64,000 nt of DNA, from NCBI RefSeq assembly GCF_007748115.1, contig NZ_CP036289.1:744001-808000 (forward strand), in the 5' to 3' direction. This document shows positions 27,286 through 34,439 of this stretch, piece by piece. Every line of letters begins with the position of its first letter. Position 1 is the first letter of the stretch. Under the pieces are notes generated by a model. The model saw only the letters and a program-made list of their open reading frames with translations. It was not told the DNA's origin and did no database searches. The position numbers were made by a program, and so were the translations under genes. This DNA is from Bremerella volcania (GTDB lineage: Bacteria > Planctomycetota > Planctomycetia > Pirellulales > Pirellulaceae).

Positions 27286-27952
27286 AGCGGTTGCCTGTGG
27301 AAATCATCCTATTGGGGACGACGTCCAGATAGAACTCGTTGTTGATCCGCTCGTCCGAAGCGACCAAGGCATCGATGGCATCGAAGAGTTGATAGGCCGA
27401 TTGAAACCAGAAGAACCCACTCACGACGTGGTCACTCAATAAGTGTTCCGAGATCGGCTTCTTGCAAGAGACATGGGTGACTTGTTGATCCTCTTGATCG
27501 GTTGCTACCCAGCCGTAGCTAGTCGGTTTGGGCAAGACTCGATTGTCACCACGATACGTCCAGATCAGACCGTCCCATTGCCCAGACGTCGCTTTCTCGA
27601 TGAAAACCTCTTCGTCGTACACGTGGGTGTTGTCGCACGCCGCGACAAGAACGTCCGTATCCTCGGAGAAGGCCTCCGCTGCCAGTCGAACCGTACAGGC
27701 CTGTCCCTCGGTCAGGCCAGGGACGACAACGATCTCACAATCGGAGAAATGGCTGCGTAGTACCTGGTCGATCTGATGCTCGGCCACGTGATCGCGATGC
27801 ACCAAAAAAATGATTCGTTCCGCCGACGGCAGGTCACCAATGGCGCGAACCACCATGGGAAGTCCGTCTACCGGAATCAACGGTTTCGGTAGCGTGTAAC
27901 CAGCGGAGGAAAACCGTGATCCGGCACCTGCCATGGGGACAATGATATTCAT
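27170..27952 (-). CDS. Sugar nucleotidyltransferase (NTP_transferase family)
   Basis: A 260-residue GT-A nucleotidyltransferase. The nucleotide loop is IIVPMAGAGSRFSSAGYTLPKPLIPV (residues 3-28), the extended G-x-G-S-R-F..A-G-Y...P-K-P-L form common in capsule loci (same subgroup shape as Campylobacter Cj1416-type enzymes). LVAACDNTHVYDEE carries the metal-binding aspartate region, and SGQWDGLIWTYRGDN and KPTSYGWVATD are the substrate-side strands. I take the ATG at 27952: the longer frame from 28087 lies inside the neighbouring gene. Only two bases separate it from that gene's stop. It would activate a phosphorylated sugar or polyol made by the other enzymes of the operon; neither the nucleotide nor the sugar is evident. 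Confidence 0.88.
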   Translation of the reverse strand: MNIIVPMAGAGSRFSSAGYTLPKPLIPVDGLPMVVRAIGDLPSAERIIFLVHRDHVAEHQIDQVLRSHFSDCEIVVVPGLTEGQACTVRLAAEAFSEDTDVLVAACDNTHVYDEEVFIEKATSGQWDGLIWTYRGDNRVLPKPTSYGWVATDQEDQQVTHVSCKKPISEHLLSDHVVSGFFWFQSAYQLFDAIDALVASDERINNEFYLDVVPNRMISTGNRFDTFEVEKYIGWGTPEELRDYQRWEKYFAQQQQRKLAA

Positions 27953-27954
27953 GA

Positions 27955-29514
27955 TTATCTCATGGAGTCGGAAAAGGATTGGAAGATCTGACGCTCGACC
28001 TCGGGGGTTAGATCGAGGTAGACGCCGTGCTCTGGTGTACGGATGAAGGTGATCGGAGCCAAGTGAGGAATCTTCAGGCGATAGCACTGCGAGCGCGGTA
28101 CGCCCAACGCATTGCCCACCAGGCAGCGCAAGACCACATTGTGCGTGCAGGTAACGGTATCGGTTGGACTTTTATCCCAGATATCCGTCATCGCCTTCAA
28201 GCCACGCTGAAAGACGTCCTCGGTGCATTCCCCTCCTGGAAAGCGAGGGTCGTGTCCTTGTTGCCATGCCTGAAACAAAGCAGGGTGAGAATTACGCGCC
28301 GCTTGAACAGTCATGCCTTCGCAGGCCCCGTAGTTGATTTCCTGCAAACGATCGTCGGTTTCAAACACGACCGAAGGATCAATCGATGCCAGTGATTGCC
28401 GGCACCGAGTCTGGGGAGAAGAGAAGAAGAGAGGGGCATCCAGGGACGAAATGGCGTCGCTCAGGCTACTGATAGCCGCCGAATCGGGCGGAAGAATTTC
28501 AGGATTGCTGCGTCCCAAGAATCGAACCGAGCCATCCTCGGCATAGTTCTGAGGTGTCGGAGCGTGACGAAAGACAACGTGCCGAGTCGCATGGGAGTGA
28601 AAGGTTGAACGAAATTGTTGCTCGAATGTTGCCGCGAACGACTCCAGGCGTTCGTCCAGGTTTTCAACCGGCGGATCAAATTGTTGTCCGTGTTTTCGAA
28701 GCGACAGTTCGCTGAAGAATGCTCGAATGGGTGATTCTTCGGCCGGGAAGTAGCGGAAGAAGTTGGCCTGAAGCTCATCGCTTGGCAGGTCACGATTCGA
28801 CCGCGTCAGCAACTTGACCAGGTTTTTCATGAGGAACCGGATGATGTGATACGCGAATTCATGTTGGTCGCGAACGGTCATCGGCTTGAGCTGCTTGCGT
28901 TCTTCGTACGAGACGTCATTGCAGACAAGTTCTCGGTAAGAAACGACGCGGGCTCGATAGTCATTCAGGTAGTCGGTAATGCTGCGACGGGCACTGACGA
29001 AATGACGCGGTTGGAGGGCAAATGCTGGGTAGATGTCTGCCATCGATGCCCGGTGATTCACGGGCGAAAGCTGCCAGTCGAAACAGGTAAAGGGACTTTC
29101 GATCACGTGCTTTACGTGGGCTTCTCGCGAGTAAAGCATTAAGTGCAGGACGGCTGTCTGTTCGTCGTTGAACTTCAGTGGCCCAAGCGTTGGATTGATG
29201 CGAAGCTTCCAACCGTGGGCCTGGACAACGGGCTCAAGTTGCTTCTGAAAAGTGGCCTGCAGGCTTTCAAAGCGTTCTCGGTGAAGTTGATCGACAATGA
29301 CGATGTAGTCGATATCGCTCACGCCGGAAAGATCGTCGCTGTTGAGGAAGCTGCCTGTCAGTGTGGCCGAAAGTACCCATGGGATAGAGTCCGCCACCGA
29401 GTGCAGGGCATGAACGATCTCACGTTTCATCGGAGGCAGTGCATGCAGATCAAACGAGGCGTCGCGATCGTAAAGTTGCGGTTTGACTGCTTGGTTTTCA
29501 GACATACGATTCAC
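27955..29514 (-). CDS. Nucleotidyltransferase (Pol beta-like) fused to histidine phosphatase
   Basis: A 519-residue two-domain protein. Residues about 35-300 are a Pol beta superfamily nucleotidyltransferase: the G-S motif at 54-55 (LTGSFLNSDD) is followed by two metal-binding aspartates at 67 and 69 in GVSDIDYIVIVD. Residues about 310-519 are a histidine phosphatase: HVVFRHAPTPQ holds the phospho-acceptor His317, but the usual RHG(E/Q)T reads RHAPT; RLQEINYGACEGMT supplies the acid region and TCTHNVVLRCLVGNALG the second histidine. The GTG at 29514 overlaps the upstream stop (GTGA); an ATG at 29505 would remove three residues. The pairing of a transferase with a phosphatase suggests sequential phosphate chemistry on one substrate. 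I know of no characterised equivalent. Confidence 0.82.
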   Translation of the reverse strand: MNRMSENQAVKPQLYDRDASFDLHALPPMKREIVHALHSVADSIPWVLSATLTGSFLNSDDLSGVSDIDYIVIVDQLHRERFESLQATFQKQLEPVVQAHGWKLRINPTLGPLKFNDEQTAVLHLMLYSREAHVKHVIESPFTCFDWQLSPVNHRASMADIYPAFALQPRHFVSARRSITDYLNDYRARVVSYRELVCNDVSYEERKQLKPMTVRDQHEFAYHIIRFLMKNLVKLLTRSNRDLPSDELQANFFRYFPAEESPIRAFFSELSLRKHGQQFDPPVENLDERLESFAATFEQQFRSTFHSHATRHVVFRHAPTPQNYAEDGSVRFLGRSNPEILPPDSAAISSLSDAISSLDAPLFFSSPQTRCRQSLASIDPSVVFETDDRLQEINYGACEGMTVQAARNSHPALFQAWQQGHDPRFPGGECTEDVFQRGLKAMTDIWDKSPTDTVTCTHNVVLRCLVGNALGVPRSQCYRLKIPHLAPITFIRTPEHGVYLDLTPEVERQIFQSFSDSMR

Positions 29515-30140
29515 CGAAGGTCAGACGAGAAAATAAGATGAGATTCGCCATCGATGACGCGGTATTGCGACAAGCTTGGGCAGACAATTTCACCAGAGGG
29601 AGGAGACGGCAATAACTTGTCAGCAACCGTGGGCCAGTCCAATGGACTGATCGATGCAATCGTGAAATGAGGGTGCCAGCCAGCACCCCAAAATGGGAAA
29701 CCGACGGTCTCGACAGCCTTGCGCTGCTCAGGTGCGAAATGTTGCCATGCTTCGGCATAGCGCTGCTTCGTCGCCGCAGGATCGTAGAGTCCTTGCAGCG
29801 ACGATCCGATTTGTTCCTGGATGGATCGCAATAGACTTTGCGAAGGTTCGTCAAAGTTGACGACCAAGGTACGGTTGCCTGTCATGGGATCCGCGTCAAA
29901 CACATGCCAGCCGGTTGTGCGAAGAGTGGGGGCCGGAATCGATTCGGCCAGCCTAACGACGGATTGGGAAAGGTCTGTCCCTGCGACAAAACGAGCCAGG
30001 TATGCCGTCATATGGGGAGGCTCGTTCAGAAAGATCTGGTTGCCTACCAGATCGCGCACCGTCTGTTTGTACGCATTGATCGTTCGGCTGAATTCTGGCG
30101 AAGGATCAACCGAGATGAAATCGGTGACAATCGAGGTCAT
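29511..30140 (-). CDS. 2H phosphoesterase superfamily protein (2'-5' RNA ligase-like)
   Basis: A 209-residue protein with the two H-x-T motifs that define the 2H superfamily: PHMTAYL (His43, Thr45) and PHFTIAS (His157, Thr159), about 114 residues apart. These histidines form the active site of cyclic phosphodiesterases and ligases acting on 2',3'- or 1'',2''-cyclic phosphates. There is no membrane segment or leader, so it is cytosolic. Inside a sugar-nucleotide operon an RNA role is less obvious than action on a cyclic or bridging sugar phosphate, but that is inference. It is three bases from the class II aldolase stop and overlaps the next start by four bases, so it is firmly part of the operon. 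Confidence 0.8.
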   Translation of the reverse strand: MTSIVTDFISVDPSPEFSRTINAYKQTVRDLVGNQIFLNEPPHMTAYLARFVAGTDLSQSVVRLAESIPAPTLRTTGWHVFDADPMTGNRTLVVNFDEPSQSLLRSIQEQIGSSLQGLYDPAATKQRYAEAWQHFAPEQRKAVETVGFPFWGAGWHPHFTIASISPLDWPTVADKLLPSPPSGEIVCPSLSQYRVIDGESHLIFSSDLR

Positions 30141-30143
30141 CTC

Positions 30144-30803
30144 TTAGGCGGCCTTCTTTTGCCCGTAGCGATTTTGATAACGATCGTGGTACTTTGCTGC
30201 GGCCTCGAAGGAGAGGATCTTCACTTCGCCCAGTTGCTTGGCCAGGAAGACCGTCTTGGCGACGTCTTCGGTCATCACGGCTGCTTTGAGAGCCGCTTTC
30301 GGGCTGGGGCCCCAGGCAAAGACGCCATGATTGGCTAACAGGATTGCTGGCGCTTTACCTCGGTGTTTGAGGATGGCGTTTCCGATCGAGTGATCGTCGC
30401 AATCGGCAAATGGAGCACAAGGGATCTCGCCCCCAAATTCATCCGCGATCGCCGTCAAGCACAAGGGGATGCTCGAATGAACGGCAGCGAACGAACTGGC
30501 ATAGTTGCTATGCGTGTGAATGATGCCGTTCACCTCTGGCATATTGCGATAGAGCGCCAGGTGATGAGGGAGGTCGACGCTGGGACGAAGATCACCGGAA
30601 ACGACTTCACCACTTTCCAGGTCGACTTCAACCAGCATTTCTGGTTTCAGCGTATCGTAGTCGATCCCGGAGGGCTTGATCACCAAACTTCCTGACTCAC
30701 GATCGAGACCGCTAGCATTGCCCGAATGCATCGTCACGAGACCGGTTTGGGGAAGCATCTTGTTGGCGTAACAAACTTCTTCCCGAAGTTTTGTAAGATT
30801 CAT
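30144..30803 (-). CDS. Class II aldolase/adducin family protein, AraD (L-ribulose-5-P 4-epimerase)-like
   Basis: A 219-residue member of the AraD/FucA zinc-enzyme family, which epimerises or cleaves ketose phosphates by aldol chemistry. MHSGNASGLDRESGSLVIKPSG is the phosphate-binding region. GIIHTHSNYASSF supplies two zinc-binding histidines (HTH) and LLANHGVFAWG the third. The C terminus KYHDRYQNRYGQ resembles the AraD ending H-Y-x-R-K-H-G..A-Y-Y-G-Q, where Tyr and His act in the 4-epimerase, which favours an epimerase over an aldolase. The ATG at 30803 has AAAGGA eight bases upstream; the in-frame TTG at 30821 is less likely. The adjoining fusion protein carries a pentulose-3-epimerase-like domain, so a pentulose 5-phosphate may be the shared metabolite (inference). 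Confidence 0.87.
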   Translation of the reverse strand: MNLTKLREEVCYANKMLPQTGLVTMHSGNASGLDRESGSLVIKPSGIDYDTLKPEMLVEVDLESGEVVSGDLRPSVDLPHHLALYRNMPEVNGIIHTHSNYASSFAAVHSSIPLCLTAIADEFGGEIPCAPFADCDDHSIGNAILKHRGKAPAILLANHGVFAWGPSPKAALKAAVMTEDVAKTVFLAKQLGEVKILSFEAAAKYHDRYQNRYGQKKAA

Positions 30804-30861
30804 TTTGGCAATCCTTTGCAATGAATCGGGGCGAGGCCTAAAAACCGATTGTTAAACCACG

Positions 30862-31956
30862 CTAAGCCGCCACTTTGGTAGGGTATTGAACGCGTCGTCG
30901 GATTTCGTCGACAGCTAAAATCGGGTTCTCTGCACGCAGAATGGCCGATGCGGATACGACATATTTCGCTTCGATTTGCGAGATGGTCGAAGAGTTCACT
31001 CCTCCATCAAACATTAACTCGAAGTTGTATTTGGTGCGCATTGTGTTCAAAGCGGCAACGAGGTCGATTGCTTCCTGGCAAATCTTTTGACCTGATTGCC
31101 CTGGCTTGGCAATTCCCAAAACCATAATGAAATCGACGTGATTTAAGAAGGGCAATAAATCGGCCGGATCATTTCCGACTCGCCAGACGATACCCACTTT
31201 CTTACCATGTTGGCGGCACTGGAAGATCAATTTGTTCAGGTCTTCTTCGATTTCCAGATGCAAGAGAACCCAATCTACTTCGTTCCATACGCGATCCAGC
31301 CACCGCGATGGCTGGCGTGTCATCAGGTGCAGCGCCACTTGTCGGTGGGGCCAATACTTGCGAGCTTCCTGAAGTTTGAAAACATTGACTGGTGCCGGGT
31401 TATCCCCCATGGTTTCATCGACCAGGTCGACGTGGATATGATCGCAGCTGTCACCAACCGATTCAAAAATCGCCCCTACGTCTTCATCGGAAGCCGCGTA
31501 CACGGCAACCCCCAGGTTGCGCGCCTGATCGAACGTGAAATAGCGATGCAGCGTGTAGGCGAAAGAAAACAGGGCTGCGGCCGTGGCCAATCGTAGCTCC
31601 CAGTAAAGCGTATCCGTCGAGGCCTCGATAAACGAAATGACGGTCATATTGAGCCCAAATGACAGCACCGATACGACCGAATACTTGGTGAACGTGCTCA
31701 GCAAATACTTGGGGGCGACCTGAAAGTTGAGCTTCGCGTTGAGGACATAGCCAAAAACGATGCCGAACACGAGCGCCGCCGAGGCTCGGCCAAGCCGCGG
31801 CCAACTCTCCGGCATGATCGTATTCATCAAAACCAGTTCCAGGCAGATGGATGCCATCCCAATTAGGATGAACCCAATCAGGTATCGAAATCGATACCAG
31901 TGCGAAAGAATCGTTTGACGACGAAGCCAATTGAGAACGTTGATTGGAGATCCCAT
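30862..31956 (-). CDS. GtrA-like membrane domain fused to ribulose-phosphate 3-epimerase-like domain
   Basis: A 364-residue fusion. Residues about 25-145 form four membrane helices of GtrA type, ending in AYTLHRYFTF. Residues about 150-350 form a TIM barrel of the ribulose-phosphate 3-epimerase kind, with the metal and catalytic positions kept: HIHVDLVDE (H175 and D177 by my count from this start), LHLMTRQP (H210) and MFDGGVNSS (D317). The IAKPGQSGQKI loop parallels the V-N-P-G-F-G-G-Q phosphate loop of the enzyme. Both halves therefore look functional. The ATG at 31956 is preferred to an in-frame TTG at 31962. It is the first gene of the operon, lying divergently opposite paralogue B, with paired hairpins in its leader. 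Confidence 0.85.
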   Translation of the reverse strand: MGSPINVLNWLRRQTILSHWYRFRYLIGFILIGMASICLELVLMNTIMPESWPRLGRASAALVFGIVFGYVLNAKLNFQVAPKYLLSTFTKYSVVSVLSFGLNMTVISFIEASTDTLYWELRLATAAALFSFAYTLHRYFTFDQARNLGVAVYAASDEDVGAIFESVGDSCDHIHVDLVDETMGDNPAPVNVFKLQEARKYWPHRQVALHLMTRQPSRWLDRVWNEVDWVLLHLEIEEDLNKLIFQCRQHGKKVGIVWRVGNDPADLLPFLNHVDFIMVLGIAKPGQSGQKICQEAIDLVAALNTMRTKYNFELMFDGGVNSSTISQIEAKYVVSASAILRAENPILAVDEIRRRVQYPTKVAA

Positions 31957-32354
31957 AGCCAACTTGCTCGATCGAAGAGAACGATCCGGTCCAAGCCATT
32001 TTCTCGGAAAATGGCAGCCTCAAGTCAGGGGGTTAGCACTTGAGGGTGGAGCGTAAATATCAGAAGCCGCTTGGTCGTGCAACAGGAATCAAATGCAAGA
32101 GAGACTACGCCCGCATCCTCACCGGTTCGTACTTGTTTGACTGGCTTACATTGACGACGATTCGCGTCCTTCAAGGCCTTGCTATTCTTCCAGGCCTGCC
32201 TGAATTACGGATTCATCTTGGTGGAATTCTGCTGTCAAGGTATCCTGACGCTCGTAACAAGTGAAATGGTAAGTCAAGCATCCTGGGACGAGGCATTTGG
32301 GGCGAGTGATGTCACTGCTATCACGGTATGACCATCGCAGGGAAGAGAGATGCC
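31957..32354. other. Divergent intergenic region upstream of the GtrA-epimerase operon
   Basis: About 400 bases separate the leftward sugar operon from the rightward GT-C-like paralogue B. Apart from the two inverted repeats listed separately (31995-32045), I see no coding frame and no convincing -35/-10 pair. GGGAAGAGAG lies before the ATG pair at 32355/32358 and serves as the ribosome site of the rightward gene. Confidence 0.4.
31995..32045 (-). promoter_or_regulatory. Tandem hairpins in the leader of the GtrA-epimerase operon
   Basis: Two perfect inverted repeats lie three bases apart. GCCATTTTC (31995-32003) and GAAAATGGC (32007-32015) make a nine-pair stem with a three-base loop. CCTCAAGT (32018-32025) and ACTTGAGG (32038-32045) make an eight-pair stem with a twelve-base loop. 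The nearer hairpin begins about 39 bases before the operon's start codon. No T-run follows in either direction, so they do not look like simple terminators; a leader structure controlling translation or a protein-binding site is possible. Confidence 0.55.
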
Positions 32355-34157
32355 ATGATGGCTGATTCGACTCTCGAATCAAAGCCCGTATCAACGCGCC
32401 GTCTCTTGGTCGTGTTTCTGATTACGGCAGTGCTTGGAACGCTGCTGGCATACGCAGTCCTCACCATTGCTGCCTACAACAAATACTGTGGTCAGTGGGG
32501 GGGAATGATTCTTCCCGGATACCATTTCGGTGTTCCGGATCGCTTGATGGAAGAAGGGTACTTTCCTAATCAAGAGATTGGCTGGGACGGGCAGTTCTAT
32601 TACTTGCAGGCAAACTACCTTCTTCCCCATCCAGATGCTTACACCCACATTGACGCGCCTCCTTATCGATATCAACGGATTGGTCTGCCGATCGTCGCGC
32701 GGCTGATGAGCGAACTGATGGGAAGCGATTATGTTTCGCCCCATACGTTTCTCTTTGCTTCGTTGCCGTTTGTGGGGATCGCCATGGGGGCGTTGGCCGC
32801 ATGGCTCGTCGCTCATCACTATTCGCCGTTATGGTGTCTCGGCTGGGCAGCCAATGTGGGCATCCCGATTTGTCTGCTGCACGGTCAGCCAGATCCGCTG
32901 GCCGATGCCTTTTTCATTTTGGCGATGTTGGCACTCCTTCGTGGAATGACGCTGACGTATGCCGTGGCCGCTTCGATGATGTGCTTGACGCGAGAGCCCT
33001 ACTTCGCGATCGCCGGGACCATTGCCGCGGCATCGTTTGCTGGGCTGGTTCCCTGGAAAGGGGCCACGGAAGATGGCGGATGGGTCATTTTGGTCTTCCG
33101 CAGAATAGGGTTGGAACGTCTATCAAGCCAATTAATGACTCAGCCTGACGTCAAAGCGAGTCATACCATCTTCGACGGCAAGCCAAACGCCTGGAATTAT
33201 TGGGCCTATCGAACACCCCTCTGGCAACTTGCCGTCGTCATGATTCCATGTGCCCTGTTTATCGGCTGGCAGGTATACCTAAGGGCCTACTTCGGGCAAT
33301 CAGGTTCCGAGTCAGCGGGTGGGGTAATTCTCGATCTTCCATTCGTGGCGTTCTTTCGATCATCCATCGCTTCGCCCAGCCTCTTGACGCGTCCCTTTTA
33401 CTTTGCCGTTTTACTCCTGGGATTCTTCGTGCTGTGGAACATCCGCAGAGCATCATCTTTATCGCTGATCCTGCTTCCCTATTTCGTTGTCCTGTCGATG
33501 ATGTCTCAGACCGTTTGGGTTGATCTGAGTGGTTACTCGAAGGCAATGGGGACCGTTCTGGCATTCATGGTGATCGCTTTGCCATGGACGACCAAGGGGG
33601 TTGCCAGAGTTCTTATGGTGATGTTGGTAGCGGCTGTGCTGTTCTACACGCAGTGCCTGCGGGAAGTTCTGGGTGAGGTTCGGTTGATGCCAATTCCCGA
33701 CTATCAAATCTTGCAGCCACTAAGTGCCGATGATCAGCCGCCCGTCGAAGACCTCGCCTGTTCGATTCAGTTGGATCAGGGCGAATTGAGGAGCCTGATT
33801 GCCGAAAAGCGAGACGACTACCAACTTGAATTAGGGGGGTTGCGGTTCCCCCAGGCCTATGTTGTTCTTCCGATAACTGTCACGAATGAAGGGGAATCAT
33901 CCTGGCCGCGAACGCGAAAAAACGCCATCCATCTGGCCTACGCTTGGAGCGATCGGTCGGGGGCGGTCCAGTGGATGCCGCCGATCGAGATCCCGTTTGA
34001 CGTTGGTCCTGGAGAATCTTTCCAGCGACAAGCACCTCTTTTGCTGCCCCGTTCGTCTGGTGATTTCACGTTGCACATCATGATGCGGCAAGGGAAAGAT
34101 TCGGCACTAAATCAAAGTCCAGAAGGGCACTTGGATATCTTCGTTTCAATTCCGTGA
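32355..34157 (+). CDS. GT-C-like polytopic membrane protein with C-terminal Ig-like domain (paralogue B)
   Basis: A 600-residue paralogue of the protein at 23390, with the same first helix (TRRLLVVFLITAVLGTLLAYAVL), the same EIGWDGQFYYLQANYL and PPYRYQRIGLPI motifs, and the same C-terminal Ig-like domain (VLPITVTNEGESSWPRTRKNA, PRSSGDFTLHIMMRQ). In the block from GWDGQF to PWKG I count roughly 27 differences in 162 positions. I start at the ATG at 32355 because GGGAAGAGAG precedes it and the paralogue begins at the equivalent point; the frame is open back to 32328. It is divergent from the sugar operon. Likely an outer-face glycosyltransferase, as for paralogue A; which sugar differs between the two, if any, cannot be told. 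Confidence 0.8.
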   Translation: MMADSTLESKPVSTRRLLVVFLITAVLGTLLAYAVLTIAAYNKYCGQWGGMILPGYHFGVPDRLMEEGYFPNQEIGWDGQFYYLQANYLLPHPDAYTHIDAPPYRYQRIGLPIVARLMSELMGSDYVSPHTFLFASLPFVGIAMGALAAWLVAHHYSPLWCLGWAANVGIPICLLHGQPDPLADAFFILAMLALLRGMTLTYAVAASMMCLTREPYFAIAGTIAAASFAGLVPWKGATEDGGWVILVFRRIGLERLSSQLMTQPDVKASHTIFDGKPNAWNYWAYRTPLWQLAVVMIPCALFIGWQVYLRAYFGQSGSESAGGVILDLPFVAFFRSSIASPSLLTRPFYFAVLLLGFFVLWNIRRASSLSLILLPYFVVLSMMSQTVWVDLSGYSKAMGTVLAFMVIALPWTTKGVARVLMVMLVAAVLFYTQCLREVLGEVRLMPIPDYQILQPLSADDQPPVEDLACSIQLDQGELRSLIAEKRDDYQLELGGLRFPQAYVVLPITVTNEGESSWPRTRKNAIHLAYAWSDRSGAVQWMPPIEIPFDVGPGESFQRQAPLLLPRSSGDFTLHIMMRQGKDSALNQSPEGHLDIFVSIP

Positions 34158-34439
34158 AACGCGGTAATTATGGGGGTTAGGGAGGTGAAGAAGGGGCAAC
34201 TCCGCGACCAAAAAAATTGAATGGATCCGGTGAATTCCGTAGTCTTCGTGATCACGTGCCGATATACTAAAAAGCGTAACACCCACCTGCTTCCATCTTG
34301 CAAACATTCCCACCACGTCCCTTATTTGTGTCGCAGCAACTCCCTGCGGACCTAAACCAGAAAGAGTCCTATCGTATCTCTCTGGGCTTAAAGCAAATAA
34401 ACAGGCAATTGACCTCCTTGATACGCGGAAGGATCGTTC

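Noticed and set aside
31995-32015. GCCATTTTC/GAAAATGGC hairpin as an intrinsic terminator
   Set aside because: No gene ends nearby on either strand and no T-run follows; it lies between divergent genes, so a leader or operator role fits better.
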